From positions 1 to 43,772 of the forward strand of contig JAIXWP010000057.1 of NCBI GenBank assembly GCA_027491215.1: a stretch of 43,772 bases of DNA, read 5' to 3'. Positions 1 through 7,893 of this stretch are shown piece by piece. The translations under genes and the position numbers were made by a program. The notes below the pieces were generated by a model. That model was given only the letters and a program-made list of their open reading frames with translations. It made no database searches and was not told the DNA's origin. The stretch comes from Flavobacteriales bacterium. Its GTDB lineage: Bacteria > Bacteroidota > Bacteroidia > Flavobacteriales_D > Sanyastnellaceae. Every line of letters starts with the position of its first letter. The stretch's first letter is position 1.

Positions 1-336
1 GGTGAAGTTGTATTTCTCATTGGTACACCAGCCGACACCTTGATGGCGGGTTCGGTGTTTAAAGGCGTGCTTTCGGGAATCAGAGATTTTGAGGGAGCTA
101 AATTTTTACAGACCGATGCAAAAGTGAATCCTGGAAATAGCGGTGGCGCTATGATAAATCAACGGGGTGAATTGGTGGGAATCGTGAGTAGTAAATATGT
201 AGGCTATGGAATTGAGGGAATTGGCTTTGCTATTCCTGCCTCTGAAATCAAGGAACGATTAAAAATCTCAGCTATAAAACCAGCTGTCAAAATAGCTCCA
301 CCTACACCTCCGATACCTAATAAGGCGAAGAAGTAG
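1..336 (+). CDS. Trypsin-like (S1C/HtrA-type) serine protease, C-terminal part only
   Basis: The reading frame is open from the first base of the window, so the 5' part of the gene lies outside. The visible 111 residues carry the catalytic serine motif GNSGG (near residue 49 of the visible part), followed by the strand pattern expected for the end of a trypsin fold (GELVGIVSSK, then GIGFAIPAS). This is the HtrA/DegP-type arrangement. The protein ends in a short Pro/Lys/Ala-rich tail with no PDZ domain after the protease fold, unlike classic DegP. The substrate cannot be told. Any PDZ, signal peptide or other N-terminal domain would lie off the window. The next gene begins about 50 nt downstream on the same strand. 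Family is confident; specific function is not. Confidence 0.85.
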   Translation, partial: GEVVFLIGTPADTLMAGSVFKGVLSGIRDFEGAKFLQTDAKVNPGNSGGAMINQRGELVGIVSSKYVGYGIEGIGFAIPASEIKERLKISAIKPAVKIAPPTPPIPNKAKK

Positions 337-386
337 ATTTTTTGACTTATTATTGTACCATAACCATAACCAAGATATCGAGAATT

Positions 387-1811
387 ATGTCAGTTTGGAG
401 AAAGAAACCAATTGCAGCCTATCAGGCTGAAGCAACAAAAAGTGATTTGAATCGTGTCCTTACAAGATGGGGATTGACATCACTGGGAATCGGCGCCATC
501 ATAGGCGGTGGTATTTTCACACTTACAGGTATTGCGGCACACGACCATGCTGGTCCAGCACTTGCGCTAGCGTTTGTGATCGCAGGTATTGGGTGTTTAT
601 TCGCTAGCTTATGCTATGCCGAATTCGCATCAGTTCTTCCTGTAGAAGGTTCAGCATATGCATACGCGTATGGAACTATTGGTGAATTATTCGCGTGGTT
701 TATCGGATGGAATTTGATTCTGGAGTATATGATGGGGGCTACAACAGTAGCCGTTGCGTGGAGTGGATACTTCAATAAATTACTCCATCTATTTGGAATA
801 AATCTCCCCGATTATCTAGTCAATGACCCCTCTACACACGGAGGTCCTGCATTTAACCTTCCTGCGTTTCTAATCACATGGGTGGTAACAGGTATTCTTA
901 TCAAGGGTATCAAAGAAGCTGCAAGCACCAATAATCTTATTGTAATTTTAAAAGTAGGTGTTGTACTATTTGTAATCATCGCAGGTGCATTTTATGTAGA
1001 CACTGCGAACTGGACACCTTTTATTCCTGAAGTCACTACGGGTTCTGATGGTATGCCGCACTTTGGTGTCGGTGGTGTTCTAACCGCAGCAACGATTGTA
1101 TTCTTTGCATACATCGGTTTTGACGCTGTATCAACACAGGCCGGGGAAGCTATCAATCCGAAGAAAGACGTGCCTTTTGCAATCATTGCCTCATTGATTA
1201 TTTGCACCATTCTGTATGTTGCTGTATCACTTGTATTGACTGGTATGGTGAAGTATGATCAACTTGATTTGAAAGCACCAGTTGCTAGTGCATTCTCAGG
1301 TGCTGGTATTACTTGGGCAGTGTACTTGATTACAATCGCTGCAACTGCTGGTTTGATGTCGGTAATGCTTGTAATGATGCTAGGTCAAACACGTATCTTC
1401 TTAGGTATGTCTAAAGATGGACTTCTTCCAAAAAATATCTTTGGAAAGTTGCACCCAACATTTAAGACACCTTACAGAAGTACCATTTTGATAGGTGGTA
1501 TTATTTCTCTAACTGCGGCATTAACTCCAATCGAAAAGATCTCTGAGATGTGTTCTATGGGCACGTTGTTAGCGTTTTCAATGGTATGTCTAGCAGTATT
1601 GATTTTGCGTATTAAAGAACCAACATTGGATCGTCCTTATAAGACACCAGCGATTTGGTTTGTTGCACCTGCAGGAGTGCTGTTCAATATTTTCTTGATG
1701 ACACAAGTTCGTATCCAGACTTGGTACACCTTCATTATTTGGGGTGTGTTGGGAGTCTTGGTTTACTTCCTTTACAGCAGAAGACATTCGAATCTCGAGC
1801 CGAAGAAATAA
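387..1811 (+). CDS. APC-superfamily amino acid permease (cationic amino acid transporter-like)
   Basis: This 474-residue integral membrane protein has about 12 hydrophobic segments. The first follows the typical APC signature GIGAIIGGGIFTLTG, the substrate-binding unwound helix of these transporters. A second family hallmark is FFAYIGFDAVSTQAGEAINPKKDVP in the middle, here cited only by its features: Phe/Tyr-rich helix, then an EE/EA-NP-KD-P turn. Overall it resembles the YfnA/CAT group, which imports amino acids by proton symport or exchange. An upstream TTG at 342 would add 15 residues (TYYCTITITK...). I chose the ATG at 387 because MSVWRKKP is a natural N-terminus for this family. A strong intrinsic terminator follows at 1832. 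Substrate identity cannot be read from the sequence. Confidence 0.9.
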   Translation: MSVWRKKPIAAYQAEATKSDLNRVLTRWGLTSLGIGAIIGGGIFTLTGIAAHDHAGPALALAFVIAGIGCLFASLCYAEFASVLPVEGSAYAYAYGTIGELFAWFIGWNLILEYMMGATTVAVAWSGYFNKLLHLFGINLPDYLVNDPSTHGGPAFNLPAFLITWVVTGILIKGIKEAASTNNLIVILKVGVVLFVIIAGAFYVDTANWTPFIPEVTTGSDGMPHFGVGGVLTAATIVFFAYIGFDAVSTQAGEAINPKKDVPFAIIASLIICTILYVAVSLVLTGMVKYDQLDLKAPVASAFSGAGITWAVYLITIAATAGLMSVMLVMMLGQTRIFLGMSKDGLLPKNIFGKLHPTFKTPYRSTILIGGIISLTAALTPIEKISEMCSMGTLLAFSMVCLAVLILRIKEPTLDRPYKTPAIWFVAPAGVLFNIFLMTQVRIQTWYTFIIWGVLGVLVYFLYSRRHSNLEPKK

Positions 1812-1831
1812 TTTTCTTTGGAAAAAGAATG

Positions 1832-1862
1832 AAAGCCCTTCCGTTGAGGAAGGGCTTTTTTA
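1832..1862 (+). terminator. Intrinsic terminator after the amino acid permease
   Basis: Perfect 11-bp stem AAAGCCCTTCC / GGAAGGGCTTT with loop GTTGA (1843-1847), followed by a T run to 1862. It lies 20 nt after the permease stop codon. Confidence 0.92.
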
Positions 1863-1950
1863 ATGACTTAAATCATTCGCCATCTGACGGTTTTCTGACA
1901 TTCAAAAAGAAGGGAGCAGCGAATTTTGGCGAATAAATCGTAGTTAGATC

Positions 1951-2853
1951 ATGGTAGAAAGAAACGATATCGTCGCTTATCTCAAATCCTTACAAGACAG
2001 CATTTGCGCAGGTCTTGAAAACGAAGACGGCAAAGCTAAATTCATAGAAGATAATTGGACACATGAAACGGGTGGCGGTGGCCGCAGTCGTGTCATTCAG
2101 CACGGCAATGTATTCGAAAAGGGAGGTGTAAATTTCTCAGCAGTAGAAGGTGACATGCCGAAATTCATGGCAGAAAAAGTCAATCCCAATGCGAAACGAT
2201 TTTTTGCAACGGGTGTCTCTCTTGTGATTCACCCCTTTAGTCCAATGGTGCCTATTGTTCACATGAATGTCCGTTATTTCGAAACAGATACGGGAGAGTC
2301 TTGGTTTGGCGGAGGCATCGATCTTACACCGATTTATATCAATAAAGACCAAGCGCGTTTTTTTCATGAAAAAATGAAAGAAGCATGCGACGCCCATCAT
2401 CCAGAATATTACAATAAGTTTAAAGATTGGGCGGATCATTATTTTTTCAACGAGCACCGCAAAGAAACACGCGGAGTGGGAGGAATCTTCTACGATTACT
2501 TACGCCCGTCAGACGCGGCTTCTAAAGAACAATTATTTGCTTTTATGCAAGAAGTGGGAAATACTTTTTTGAAGGCATATCTCCCAATTGTCGCCGCAAA
2601 TAAGCAAATGGAATTTGCACCCGAACAAAAGAATTGGCAATTGATTCGCCGAGGACGCTATGTGGAGTTCAATCTTGTTTACGACCGCGGTACTAAATTC
2701 GGTTTGGAAACAGGAGGTCGTATCGAATCTATTTTGATGAGTCTGCCAGAACACGCCTCATGGATTTACAATCATCAACCAGCAGCTGGTTCAGAAGAAC
2801 GAAAGACGTTGGATCTGCTGGTGAAGGGGGTGGATTGGGGTGTTGGTTCCTGA
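1951..2853 (+). CDS. hemF: Oxygen-dependent coproporphyrinogen III oxidase
   Basis: HemF converts coproporphyrinogen III to protoporphyrinogen IX using O2, the aerobic step of heme biosynthesis, in the cytoplasm. The 300-residue length is the usual one. Conserved HemF blocks are visible: the GGGGRSRV block near residue 40, VHMNVRYF then WFGGGIDLTP near 105-125, the RGVGGIFYDY block near residue 175, and RGRYVEFNLVYDRGTKFGL near 235. The heme demand fits a respiring aerobe with the heme-motif lipoproteins further on. The C-terminus ends DWGVGS directly before a repeat-filled intergenic stretch. The last residues may be altered by repeat insertion, since HemF normally stops near the DW. No clear promoter is seen. 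Confidence 0.97.
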   Translation: MVERNDIVAYLKSLQDSICAGLENEDGKAKFIEDNWTHETGGGGRSRVIQHGNVFEKGGVNFSAVEGDMPKFMAEKVNPNAKRFFATGVSLVIHPFSPMVPIVHMNVRYFETDTGESWFGGGIDLTPIYINKDQARFFHEKMKEACDAHHPEYYNKFKDWADHYFFNEHRKETRGVGGIFYDYLRPSDAASKEQLFAFMQEVGNTFLKAYLPIVAANKQMEFAPEQKNWQLIRRGRYVEFNLVYDRGTKFGLETGGRIESILMSLPEHASWIYNHQPAAGSEERKTLDLLVKGVDWGVGS

Positions 2854-2942
2854 GTGCTCGCGTAGCGAGTGTATCGAAGGACAATTCTCGATGGAGTTTG
2901 TCCACGGATTTGCACCGACTCTCGCGAAGTTTAGCTAAATGA
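2854..2942 (+). repeat. Gene-free repeat-like sequence after hemF with short hairpins
   Basis: Immediately after the hemF stop lie several small inverted repeats. They are CTCGC-GTA-GCGAG at 2857-2869, GGACAA/TTGTCC at 2879-2884 and 2898-2903, and the palindrome TTTAGCTAAA at 2930-2939. None is followed by a T run, so they look like part of the repeat block that continues to about 3240, not a terminator. No credible ORF. Confidence 0.55.
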
Positions 2943-3026
2943 GCTCGCTCCACGGTTTGGCACGGCCCCTCGACTTCACTTTGCTGGCGCTACGTTACGC
3001 TCGGGGAACGAAGGGCTTCGCTCAAG

Positions 3027-3090
3027 ATGGGAAAAAGTCAAAAAAATAGGCAGCGCATTGCGCTGCTTACTTTTTTTGACTTTTTCCCAT
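3027..3090. repeat. Core hairpin with perfect 20-bp arms
   Basis: Arms 3027-3046 and 3071-3090 are exact reverse complements (ATGGGAAAAAGTC plus A7, and its complement). The 24-nt centre holds a second palindrome, GCAGCGCA/TGCGCTGC. As RNA from either strand it would form a very stable cruciform-like hairpin. Confidence 0.9.
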
Positions 3091-3116
3091 TTATTGCGAG
3101 AGTTTCGTTCCCTGAG

Positions 3117-3155
3117 CGGAGTTTTCAATTAGCGAAGCGCAAATTGAAAACGGAG
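3117..3155. repeat. Small hairpin element nested inside the repeat, flanked by CGGAG duplications
   Basis: Copies of CGGAG lie at 3117-3121 and 3151-3155. Between them is a 29-nt unit whose ends TTTTCAATT and AATTGAAAA pair, with GCG-AAG-CGC at the tip. Removing one CGGAG plus the unit restores a continuous CCCTGAGCGGAG-TCGAAGGGG motif. The arrangement looks like insertion of a tiny palindromic element with a 5-bp target duplication. Confidence 0.65.
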
Positions 3156-3264
3156 TCGAAGGGGCGGTGCCCATCCGTGGAGCGACCTTTCTGTGATTGC
3201 TCGAAGTCGAAGGGGGCGGTGCCAACCCTTGGAGTTACTCTATTAAAAAGGTCTCAAAAAAAAA

Positions 3265-3285
3265 CGGCCCCGAGTAACGGGGCCG
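3265..3285 (-). terminator. Intrinsic terminator of lolA
   Basis: Perfect 8-bp GC stem CGGCCCCG/CGGGGCCG with a 5-nt loop. On the minus strand it is followed by a run of ten T. It lies 20 nt after the lolA stop. Confidence 0.93.
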
Positions 3286-3305
3286 CTCTTTATTAGACTA
3301 ATAAC

Positions 3306-3956
3306 TTAAATTCTATTATCAATAATCTCAACGCCTGGGTATTTTGCTGCGTTGAATTTGAATTCGGTGTCCGGACAATCTGTGTTCGGTTTGAAGTTTT
3401 TCACCTTGTATGAAATCTCGGCGTTTTCTCTTGTTTTTACTACAATTTTGGTCGCTTCTAATTTCGCCTTATCGATGTACATGATGATGGTGTGATAAGG
3501 TTTGTTTTTTGGGTTGATAGGGTAGAGGTGAATTTCGTAAGATGGGACGCCATCAGCAGATGCATTCACGTTCTTCATTTCATGTTTGAAATCCTTTTCC
3601 CAAATGGTAAACATTTCTGATGGGTCGAACGCGCCGTCTTTCACATCTACGAGGTTGTCAATGGTGCAAGAATTATTTTTCTTGTCATAGCTCCATACAG
3701 TGGTTCCGTCTGAAATCACTATGTATTGAGAAAGATTCAAATTGTATTTCTGACCTTTGATTTTGATGTTGCCCTCTTGCTTTTGATTCACATTAGCCTT
3801 TGGGTCTTTGAGTGTAGAAGAAAAATCGGATACGATGGTCTTCCAGTTTTTTGCTTTTGCAGAGACTTTATCTAAAATCTCTTTGGATGTTTGAGCACTT
3901 GAATTCATTGATAGAACGAGCGCTGCGAATACGAATAAGATTGAAAGCTTTTTCAT
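3306..3956 (-). CDS. lolA: LolA-like outer membrane lipoprotein carrier protein
   Basis: LolA is the periplasmic chaperone that receives lipoproteins from the inner-membrane LolCDE transporter and carries them to the outer membrane. The 216-residue protein starts with a clear signal peptide (MKKLSILFVFAALVLSMNSSAQ). It then shows the LolA open-barrel pattern: DFSSTL..., GNIKIKGQKYNL, YIVISDGTTVWSYDKKNN, and a DPSEMF segment before the second half. Bacteroidota carry lolA beside ftsK, as here, with lolA downstream. A good -7 box (TACCTTTG, 4028-4035) in the 111-nt gap suggests it has its own promoter, and a strong terminator follows. Clear family member; start ATG at 3956 fits the signal peptide. 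Confidence 0.93.
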   Translation of the reverse strand: MKKLSILFVFAALVLSMNSSAQTSKEILDKVSAKAKNWKTIVSDFSSTLKDPKANVNQKQEGNIKIKGQKYNLNLSQYIVISDGTTVWSYDKKNNSCTIDNLVDVKDGAFDPSEMFTIWEKDFKHEMKNVNASADGVPSYEIHLYPINPKNKPYHTIIMYIDKAKLEATKIVVKTRENAEISYKVKNFKPNTDCPDTEFKFNAAKYPGVEIIDNRI

Positions 3957-4027
3957 GATATATATTTTATCGGGCGGGCATTTTCAATAACTGTTCCAAA
4001 AAAGCGGGACATCGAAAATCACCGTCG

Positions 4028-4035
4028 CAAAGGTA
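4028..4035 (-). promoter_or_regulatory. Bacteroidota -7 box upstream of lolA
   Basis: TACCTTTG on the minus strand matches TAnnTTTG exactly and lies in the ftsK-lolA gap. It would give a leader of roughly 65-70 nt. No convincing -33 TTTG is seen at the usual spacing. Confidence 0.6.
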
Positions 4036-4067
4036 GGGCATTCAAATTACAATAGATAAAAGGCTTG

Positions 4068-7000
4068 TTAAAATGGAGAACTTCCATTGTTGTTAAGGCC
4101 ACGAAGGAATTGCTCGAGGGTATGCTCATCGGAGATCAGGACTTTGCGAGCCTTGCTGCCTTCGAACGGACCTATAATCCCTGCAGCCTCGAGCTGATCA
4201 ACTAAACGACCTGCACGGTTATAACCAAGCTTTAGCTTGCGTTGCAGCAAAGAAGCCGAGCCTTGTTGGGTCATTACAACGATTCTAGCAGCGTCTTCAA
4301 AGAGTGCATCTCTATCATCTTCTGAGAAGCTGAGCGATTCGCCAGCGTTTTCGTCTGGCACTTCTGGTAAGTGAAGGGCATGCGGGTAGCCTTGTTGTGA
4401 GCCAATGAAATCAGTGATTTCTTCTACCTCTGGTGTATCCACGAATCCACATTGGATACGAATGAGATCGTTTCCGGTAGAATAGAGCATATCTCCGCGA
4501 CCAATCAATTGATCTGCTCCTCCTGCATCCAAAATGGTGCGAGAGTCGATCTTTGAAGTCACGCGGAAGGCTATACGCGCCGGGAAGTTGGCTTTGATCG
4601 TACCGGTGATAATATTAACCGACGGTCTTTGCGTCGCAATGATCAAGTGGATACCAATCGCTCTTGCAAGCTGCGCCAGACGGGCTATCGGTGTTTCTAC
4701 CTCACGGCCCGCAGTCATAATCAAATCGGCAAACTCATCGACTACCAATACAATGTATGGTAGATAGCGGTGACCATTTTCAGGGTTGAGCCTGCGGCTT
4801 ATAAATTTCGCGTTGTATTCTTTGATATTACGACATTGAGCAATCTTGAGCAATTCATATCGCTCATCCATTTCTATGCACAGCGAATTCAATGTGCGCA
4901 CCACCTTGCTCGTATCGGTGATGATGGGCTCATCAGAATCGGGAAGCTTCGCTAGGAAGTGACGCTCAATTTTATTGAACAATGTCAATTCCACTTTCTT
5001 TGGATCGACGAGTACAAACTTGATTTGTGATGGGTGCTTTTTATAAAGTAATGAAACCAAGATCGCATTCAATCCAACTGATTTACCTTGCCCCGTAGCA
5101 CCAGCCATCAGCAAGTGCGGCATCTTAGCAAGGTCTACGACAAAATTTTCATTCGAGATCGTTTTGCCTAAAACAACAGGCAAATCCATGTCAGAATTTT
5201 GGAATTTATCACTTGCGATAAGTGATTTCATCGAAACGATTTCTGGCTTTGAGTTTGGGACTTCAATACCAATCGTTCCTTTCCCTGGAATGGGGGCGAT
5301 GATACGAATACCGAGCGCAGCGAGGCTAAGCGCGATATCGTCTTCTAGGTTTTTAATTTTTGAAATACGTACACCAGGCGCAGGTACAATTTCATAAAGC
5401 GTAACGGTTGGACCGATAGTCGCTTTGATCTTGTCGATTTCAATCTTATAATGATTGAGGGTTTCAACAATTTTGTTTTTGTTGGCCTCGAGTTCTTCTT
5501 TGTTGATTTGTGGAATGCCCGATCCATGAGGCTTTAGAAGCTCCACGGATGGTGGCTCGTAGCGACTCAAGTCTAGTTTTGGATCGTAAGGTCCAAACTC
5601 TTGAAGTTTATTTTCGAGATCAGAGTCGCTGAGGATGTCTTCATTTTTTGGTGCTTCCACTTCCATTCCGGCTACATGGAAACCAGCCTCACCGTTGCTT
5701 TGTAGGCCAATGATGGGAGAGGTTGAAGGAGCAACGATAGGCGAAATCAGTGATTCTTGAATAGGCGGTAGTGCAGCTTCTTCGACAGGAGGCTGTGGAG
5801 TTATTTCGATGGATGGCACTGCGGCCTTTACCGGTTCCGGTGTTGCCGTTGGTGTCACCATGGTCCATTCGGGATCAGCGTTGAATGCGGCTTCTGCCTC
5901 TTCAATGGTCTGATTGATGTCGAGCTCAAAGGTCGGTTTGATAGCAGGGACCTCGGTTGCAGGAGCAGTGAGCGGTGCGATAACAATCGGCGGTACTTGT
6001 GCTTCTATCGGAGGTGTTGCTGCAGGAGCAACAGGTGGCACAACTTCACGAGTAATCAAATATGGCTCTGGACCTTCCTCTTCAGGTTCGTCGGGACGGA
6101 TGGTCTGTGTAATTGGCGCTGGTCGGTCATCGCGGAAGGTATTGCCTACCGGGCTAATGATGGTTTTTTTCTCTGTCACGATGACACCAGGAATTTCTTC
6201 TGGGTTTTCTGCGATCGGAGTATTGAATGAATTAGCCGTATTTGATTTCAAAAATGGCGGCGCCGCTTCCTCTTCTTCCTTTTCTTCCTCTTCCTTCCTG
6301 CTTCTTTCTTCTTCTCTCTCCCTTCTCTCTTCTTCCTCCTTCTCCCTTATCTCTTCTTCCTCCGCCTTTCTTCTTGCTTCTTCTTCCTTTCGTTCCTTGC
6401 GCTCATCTGCCCATTCTCCAAAACGTGACCAAGCAGATTCAACTTTGTGATTATGATTGAAAATGAGGTAGGCCCCTGCGACGAAAAGTAGAGTCATCAA
6501 TGTTCCGATCCATCCAATAGTAAATACGAACCATTCTGTTGCGAAGTGTCCGTATCCACCGACAAATCTGTCGTTACAAGTGATTTCGATGGTGCGATCA
6601 AACGCATCTACTTTTTTATGAAAAGCAAATCCAATAGCAAGCGGGAAGTAGAGCATTCCCAAGATGGAAAGGCGAATGCTTTTGTAAAATGGCAAAATCT
6701 CTTTTTGAAATGTTACACGAACACCCCAAAGGAAAAAGATGAGGCTGACAAAAAATGCTCCCACACCGATATAAGTGAACATGAAAAAGTGTGCGAGGTG
6801 CGCTCCAATCTTGCCCATCCAATTGTGATAGGGTTCGTTTTCTGAAAAGTCGGATGGAGATTGTTGACCAGTGATTAAATATTGATCATGCCCTCCTGAG
6901 ATGAGATATGATAGGCATGCGAGAAAAAGATAAATACCAAAAAGAGAAAGAAAAACACCAGCGATTTTCTTTACACGGGGATCTTTTATGAATGCAGAAA

Positions 7001-7106
7001 ACCCAGATGACGATGCGCTTCCTTTCGATTTAGATTTCTTTGAGGTATCGCTAGCCACTGGTTCTTGAGGTTCTTTTGAGGTATTTTTACTTGTATTCTT
7101 TGCCAC
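4068..7106 (-). CDS. ftsK: FtsK/SpoIIIE-family DNA translocase
   Basis: FtsK anchors at the division septum and pumps DNA so that chromosome dimers are resolved and termini segregate. The 1012 residues show four N-terminal membrane segments (about 47-70, 106-130, 143-163 and 187-213). Next comes a highly charged Glu/Arg/Lys helix (about 228-285) and a Pro/Ala/Ile-rich linker to about 540. The motor follows, with Walker A GATGQGKS (about 667) and Walker B LVVDEFADL (about 785). A C-terminal winged-helix gamma domain (about 930-1000, ending in RAGRLVDQLEAAGIIGP) normally reads KOPS-type polar sequences. The start is a GTG; no in-frame ATG fits better. A TACATTTG box lies 25 nt upstream. lolA follows on the same strand. 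Confidence 0.97.
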   Translation of the reverse strand: MAKNTSKNTSKEPQEPVASDTSKKSKSKGSASSSGFSAFIKDPRVKKIAGVFLSLFGIYLFLACLSYLISGGHDQYLITGQQSPSDFSENEPYHNWMGKIGAHLAHFFMFTYIGVGAFFVSLIFFLWGVRVTFQKEILPFYKSIRLSILGMLYFPLAIGFAFHKKVDAFDRTIEITCNDRFVGGYGHFATEWFVFTIGWIGTLMTLLFVAGAYLIFNHNHKVESAWSRFGEWADERKERKEEEARRKAEEEEIREKEEEERREREEERSRKEEEEKEEEEAAPPFLKSNTANSFNTPIAENPEEIPGVIVTEKKTIISPVGNTFRDDRPAPITQTIRPDEPEEEGPEPYLITREVVPPVAPAATPPIEAQVPPIVIAPLTAPATEVPAIKPTFELDINQTIEEAEAAFNADPEWTMVTPTATPEPVKAAVPSIEITPQPPVEEAALPPIQESLISPIVAPSTSPIIGLQSNGEAGFHVAGMEVEAPKNEDILSDSDLENKLQEFGPYDPKLDLSRYEPPSVELLKPHGSGIPQINKEELEANKNKIVETLNHYKIEIDKIKATIGPTVTLYEIVPAPGVRISKIKNLEDDIALSLAALGIRIIAPIPGKGTIGIEVPNSKPEIVSMKSLIASDKFQNSDMDLPVVLGKTISNENFVVDLAKMPHLLMAGATGQGKSVGLNAILVSLLYKKHPSQIKFVLVDPKKVELTLFNKIERHFLAKLPDSDEPIITDTSKVVRTLNSLCIEMDERYELLKIAQCRNIKEYNAKFISRRLNPENGHRYLPYIVLVVDEFADLIMTAGREVETPIARLAQLARAIGIHLIIATQRPSVNIITGTIKANFPARIAFRVTSKIDSRTILDAGGADQLIGRGDMLYSTGNDLIRIQCGFVDTPEVEEITDFIGSQQGYPHALHLPEVPDENAGESLSFSEDDRDALFEDAARIVVMTQQGSASLLQRKLKLGYNRAGRLVDQLEAAGIIGPFEGSKARKVLISDEHTLEQFLRGLNNNGSSPF
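6266..6363. other. 98-nt near-perfect homopyrimidine/homopurine tract inside ftsK
   Basis: On the plus strand only two purines (G6300, A6349) interrupt 98 nt of C and T. The minus strand encodes the EEEE/KEEE/RREREE charged helix of FtsK. Such tracts can slip in replication and can form triplex DNA. Confidence 0.85.
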
Positions 7107-7131
7107 GTATCAATGCACAATTAGGGCGAAA

Positions 7132-7139
7132 CAAATGTA
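7132..7139 (-). promoter_or_regulatory. -7 box of the ftsK promoter
   Basis: TACATTTG (consensus TAnnTTTG) on the minus strand, 25 nt before the GTG start. A -33 element is only weakly present. Confidence 0.6.
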
Positions 7140-7218
7140 ATTTTCTGAACATGGGGAACGGAAAGGTTAGTTTTCTATTATCAACATTGGATTGTGTGGG
7201 AACCGCTATTTTAGCCGA

Positions 7219-7893
7219 ATGAAAGCATTGCAGGCATTTCAAGTATTGAATGAAATTTATCACCCACTCAGAAATAGCACTGAGGCCGCGGCAATGGCGG
7301 CCTACATGAAAAATCATTTTGATTTTTTGGGTATAAAAAAACCTATTCGTGCTGCGGCGCACAAAGCTTTTATGTCTGAGCTAGTGAAGGAAAAGGTGTT
7401 TGAAAGCACAGCTTTCATTGAAATTCTGTGGAATCAACCAGAACGTGAGTATCATTACTTCGCTATGGAGTTTGCAGAAAAGAAAAAGATCTTCAAGGAT
7501 AAAGACACCATAGATTTTATCGAATGGCTCATCATCAATCAGTCGTGGTGGGATTCGGTGGATACTATTGCAACACACCTCGTAGGAAAGTACTTTCTCA
7601 CATTCCCAGATCAAGTATCGAAAGTGGTTCCAAGATGGATTGTTTCGGAGAACATGTGGCTTAATCGCGTCGCTATCATTTATCAATTGGCTTACAAAGA
7701 AAAAACGAATGTTGACGTGCTTGTTTCGGCAATATTACCTCATGAATTTTCGAAGGAGTTTTTTCATAGAAAAGCCATTGGATGGGCTTTACGACAATAT
7801 GCACGCACAGATAAAAAGTTTGTTGAAGATTTTGTAAAGAGCAGATCATTTTCTGGACTCACCGTTCGTGAAGCACTTAAACACATAGCATGA
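7219..7893 (+). CDS. AlkD-like DNA alkylation repair glycosylase
   Basis: AlkD enzymes excise bulky or cationic alkylated bases (3-methyl and 7-methyl purines) using an all-helical HEAT-like repeat solenoid and no base flipping. The 224-residue protein has the family pattern: KYMKNHF-like helix near the N-terminus (AAYMKNHFDFLGIKKPIRA), a WNQPEREYHYFA helix, and the hallmark SWWDSVDTIA, containing the catalytic-site Trp/Asp region. It ends with FFHRKAIGWALRQYART. I take ATG 7219 as the start; an upstream TTG at 7192 adds nine unlikely residues. A TATTTTAG -7-like box ends only 4 nt before this ATG. The stop overlaps the next gene by 4 nt (ATGA), implying co-translation. Confidence 0.9.
   Translation: MKALQAFQVLNEIYHPLRNSTEAAAMAAYMKNHFDFLGIKKPIRAAAHKAFMSELVKEKVFESTAFIEILWNQPEREYHYFAMEFAEKKKIFKDKDTIDFIEWLIINQSWWDSVDTIATHLVGKYFLTFPDQVSKVVPRWIVSENMWLNRVAIIYQLAYKEKTNVDVLVSAILPHEFSKEFFHRKAIGWALRQYARTDKKFVEDFVKSRSFSGLTVREALKHIA

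Larger units (their letters stand above)
2943..3187. repeat. Large imperfect palindrome (REP/BIME-like element)
   Basis: The two halves are recognisable reverse complements over about 120 nt each, centred near 3058. From outside in the paired blocks are: CGCTCCACGG with CCGTGGAGCG; GGCACGGCCCCTCGACT with the complement of AGTCGAAGGGGCGGTGCC; CGCTCGGGGAACGAA with TTCGTTCCCTGAGCG; and a perfect 20-bp innermost arm. The outer blocks have small differences and the middle is interrupted by different inserts on each side. This looks like a composite of dispersed palindromic repeats, not a gene. The two overlapping open frames here have no protein-like composition. Confidence 0.8.

Noticed and set aside
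1874-1934. Inverted repeat ATTCGCCA...TGGCGAAT before hemF as an operator
   Set aside because: Only 8 bp with a 45-nt gap and no supporting promoter; likely chance.
3027-3296. 89-aa ORF on the plus strand in the hemF-lolA gap
   Set aside because: It runs through the palindrome, repeat and terminator, and its composition follows the repeat. No start context or protein-like pattern.
5914-6450. 178-aa Ser/Leu-rich ORF on the plus strand
   Set aside because: Antisense to the charged helix and linker of ftsK; the Ser runs are the complement of Glu/Lys/Arg codons.
7381-7686. 101-aa ORF on the minus strand opposite the AlkD-like gene
   Set aside because: Shadow of a well-supported gene; no family features, Cys/His-rich random composition.
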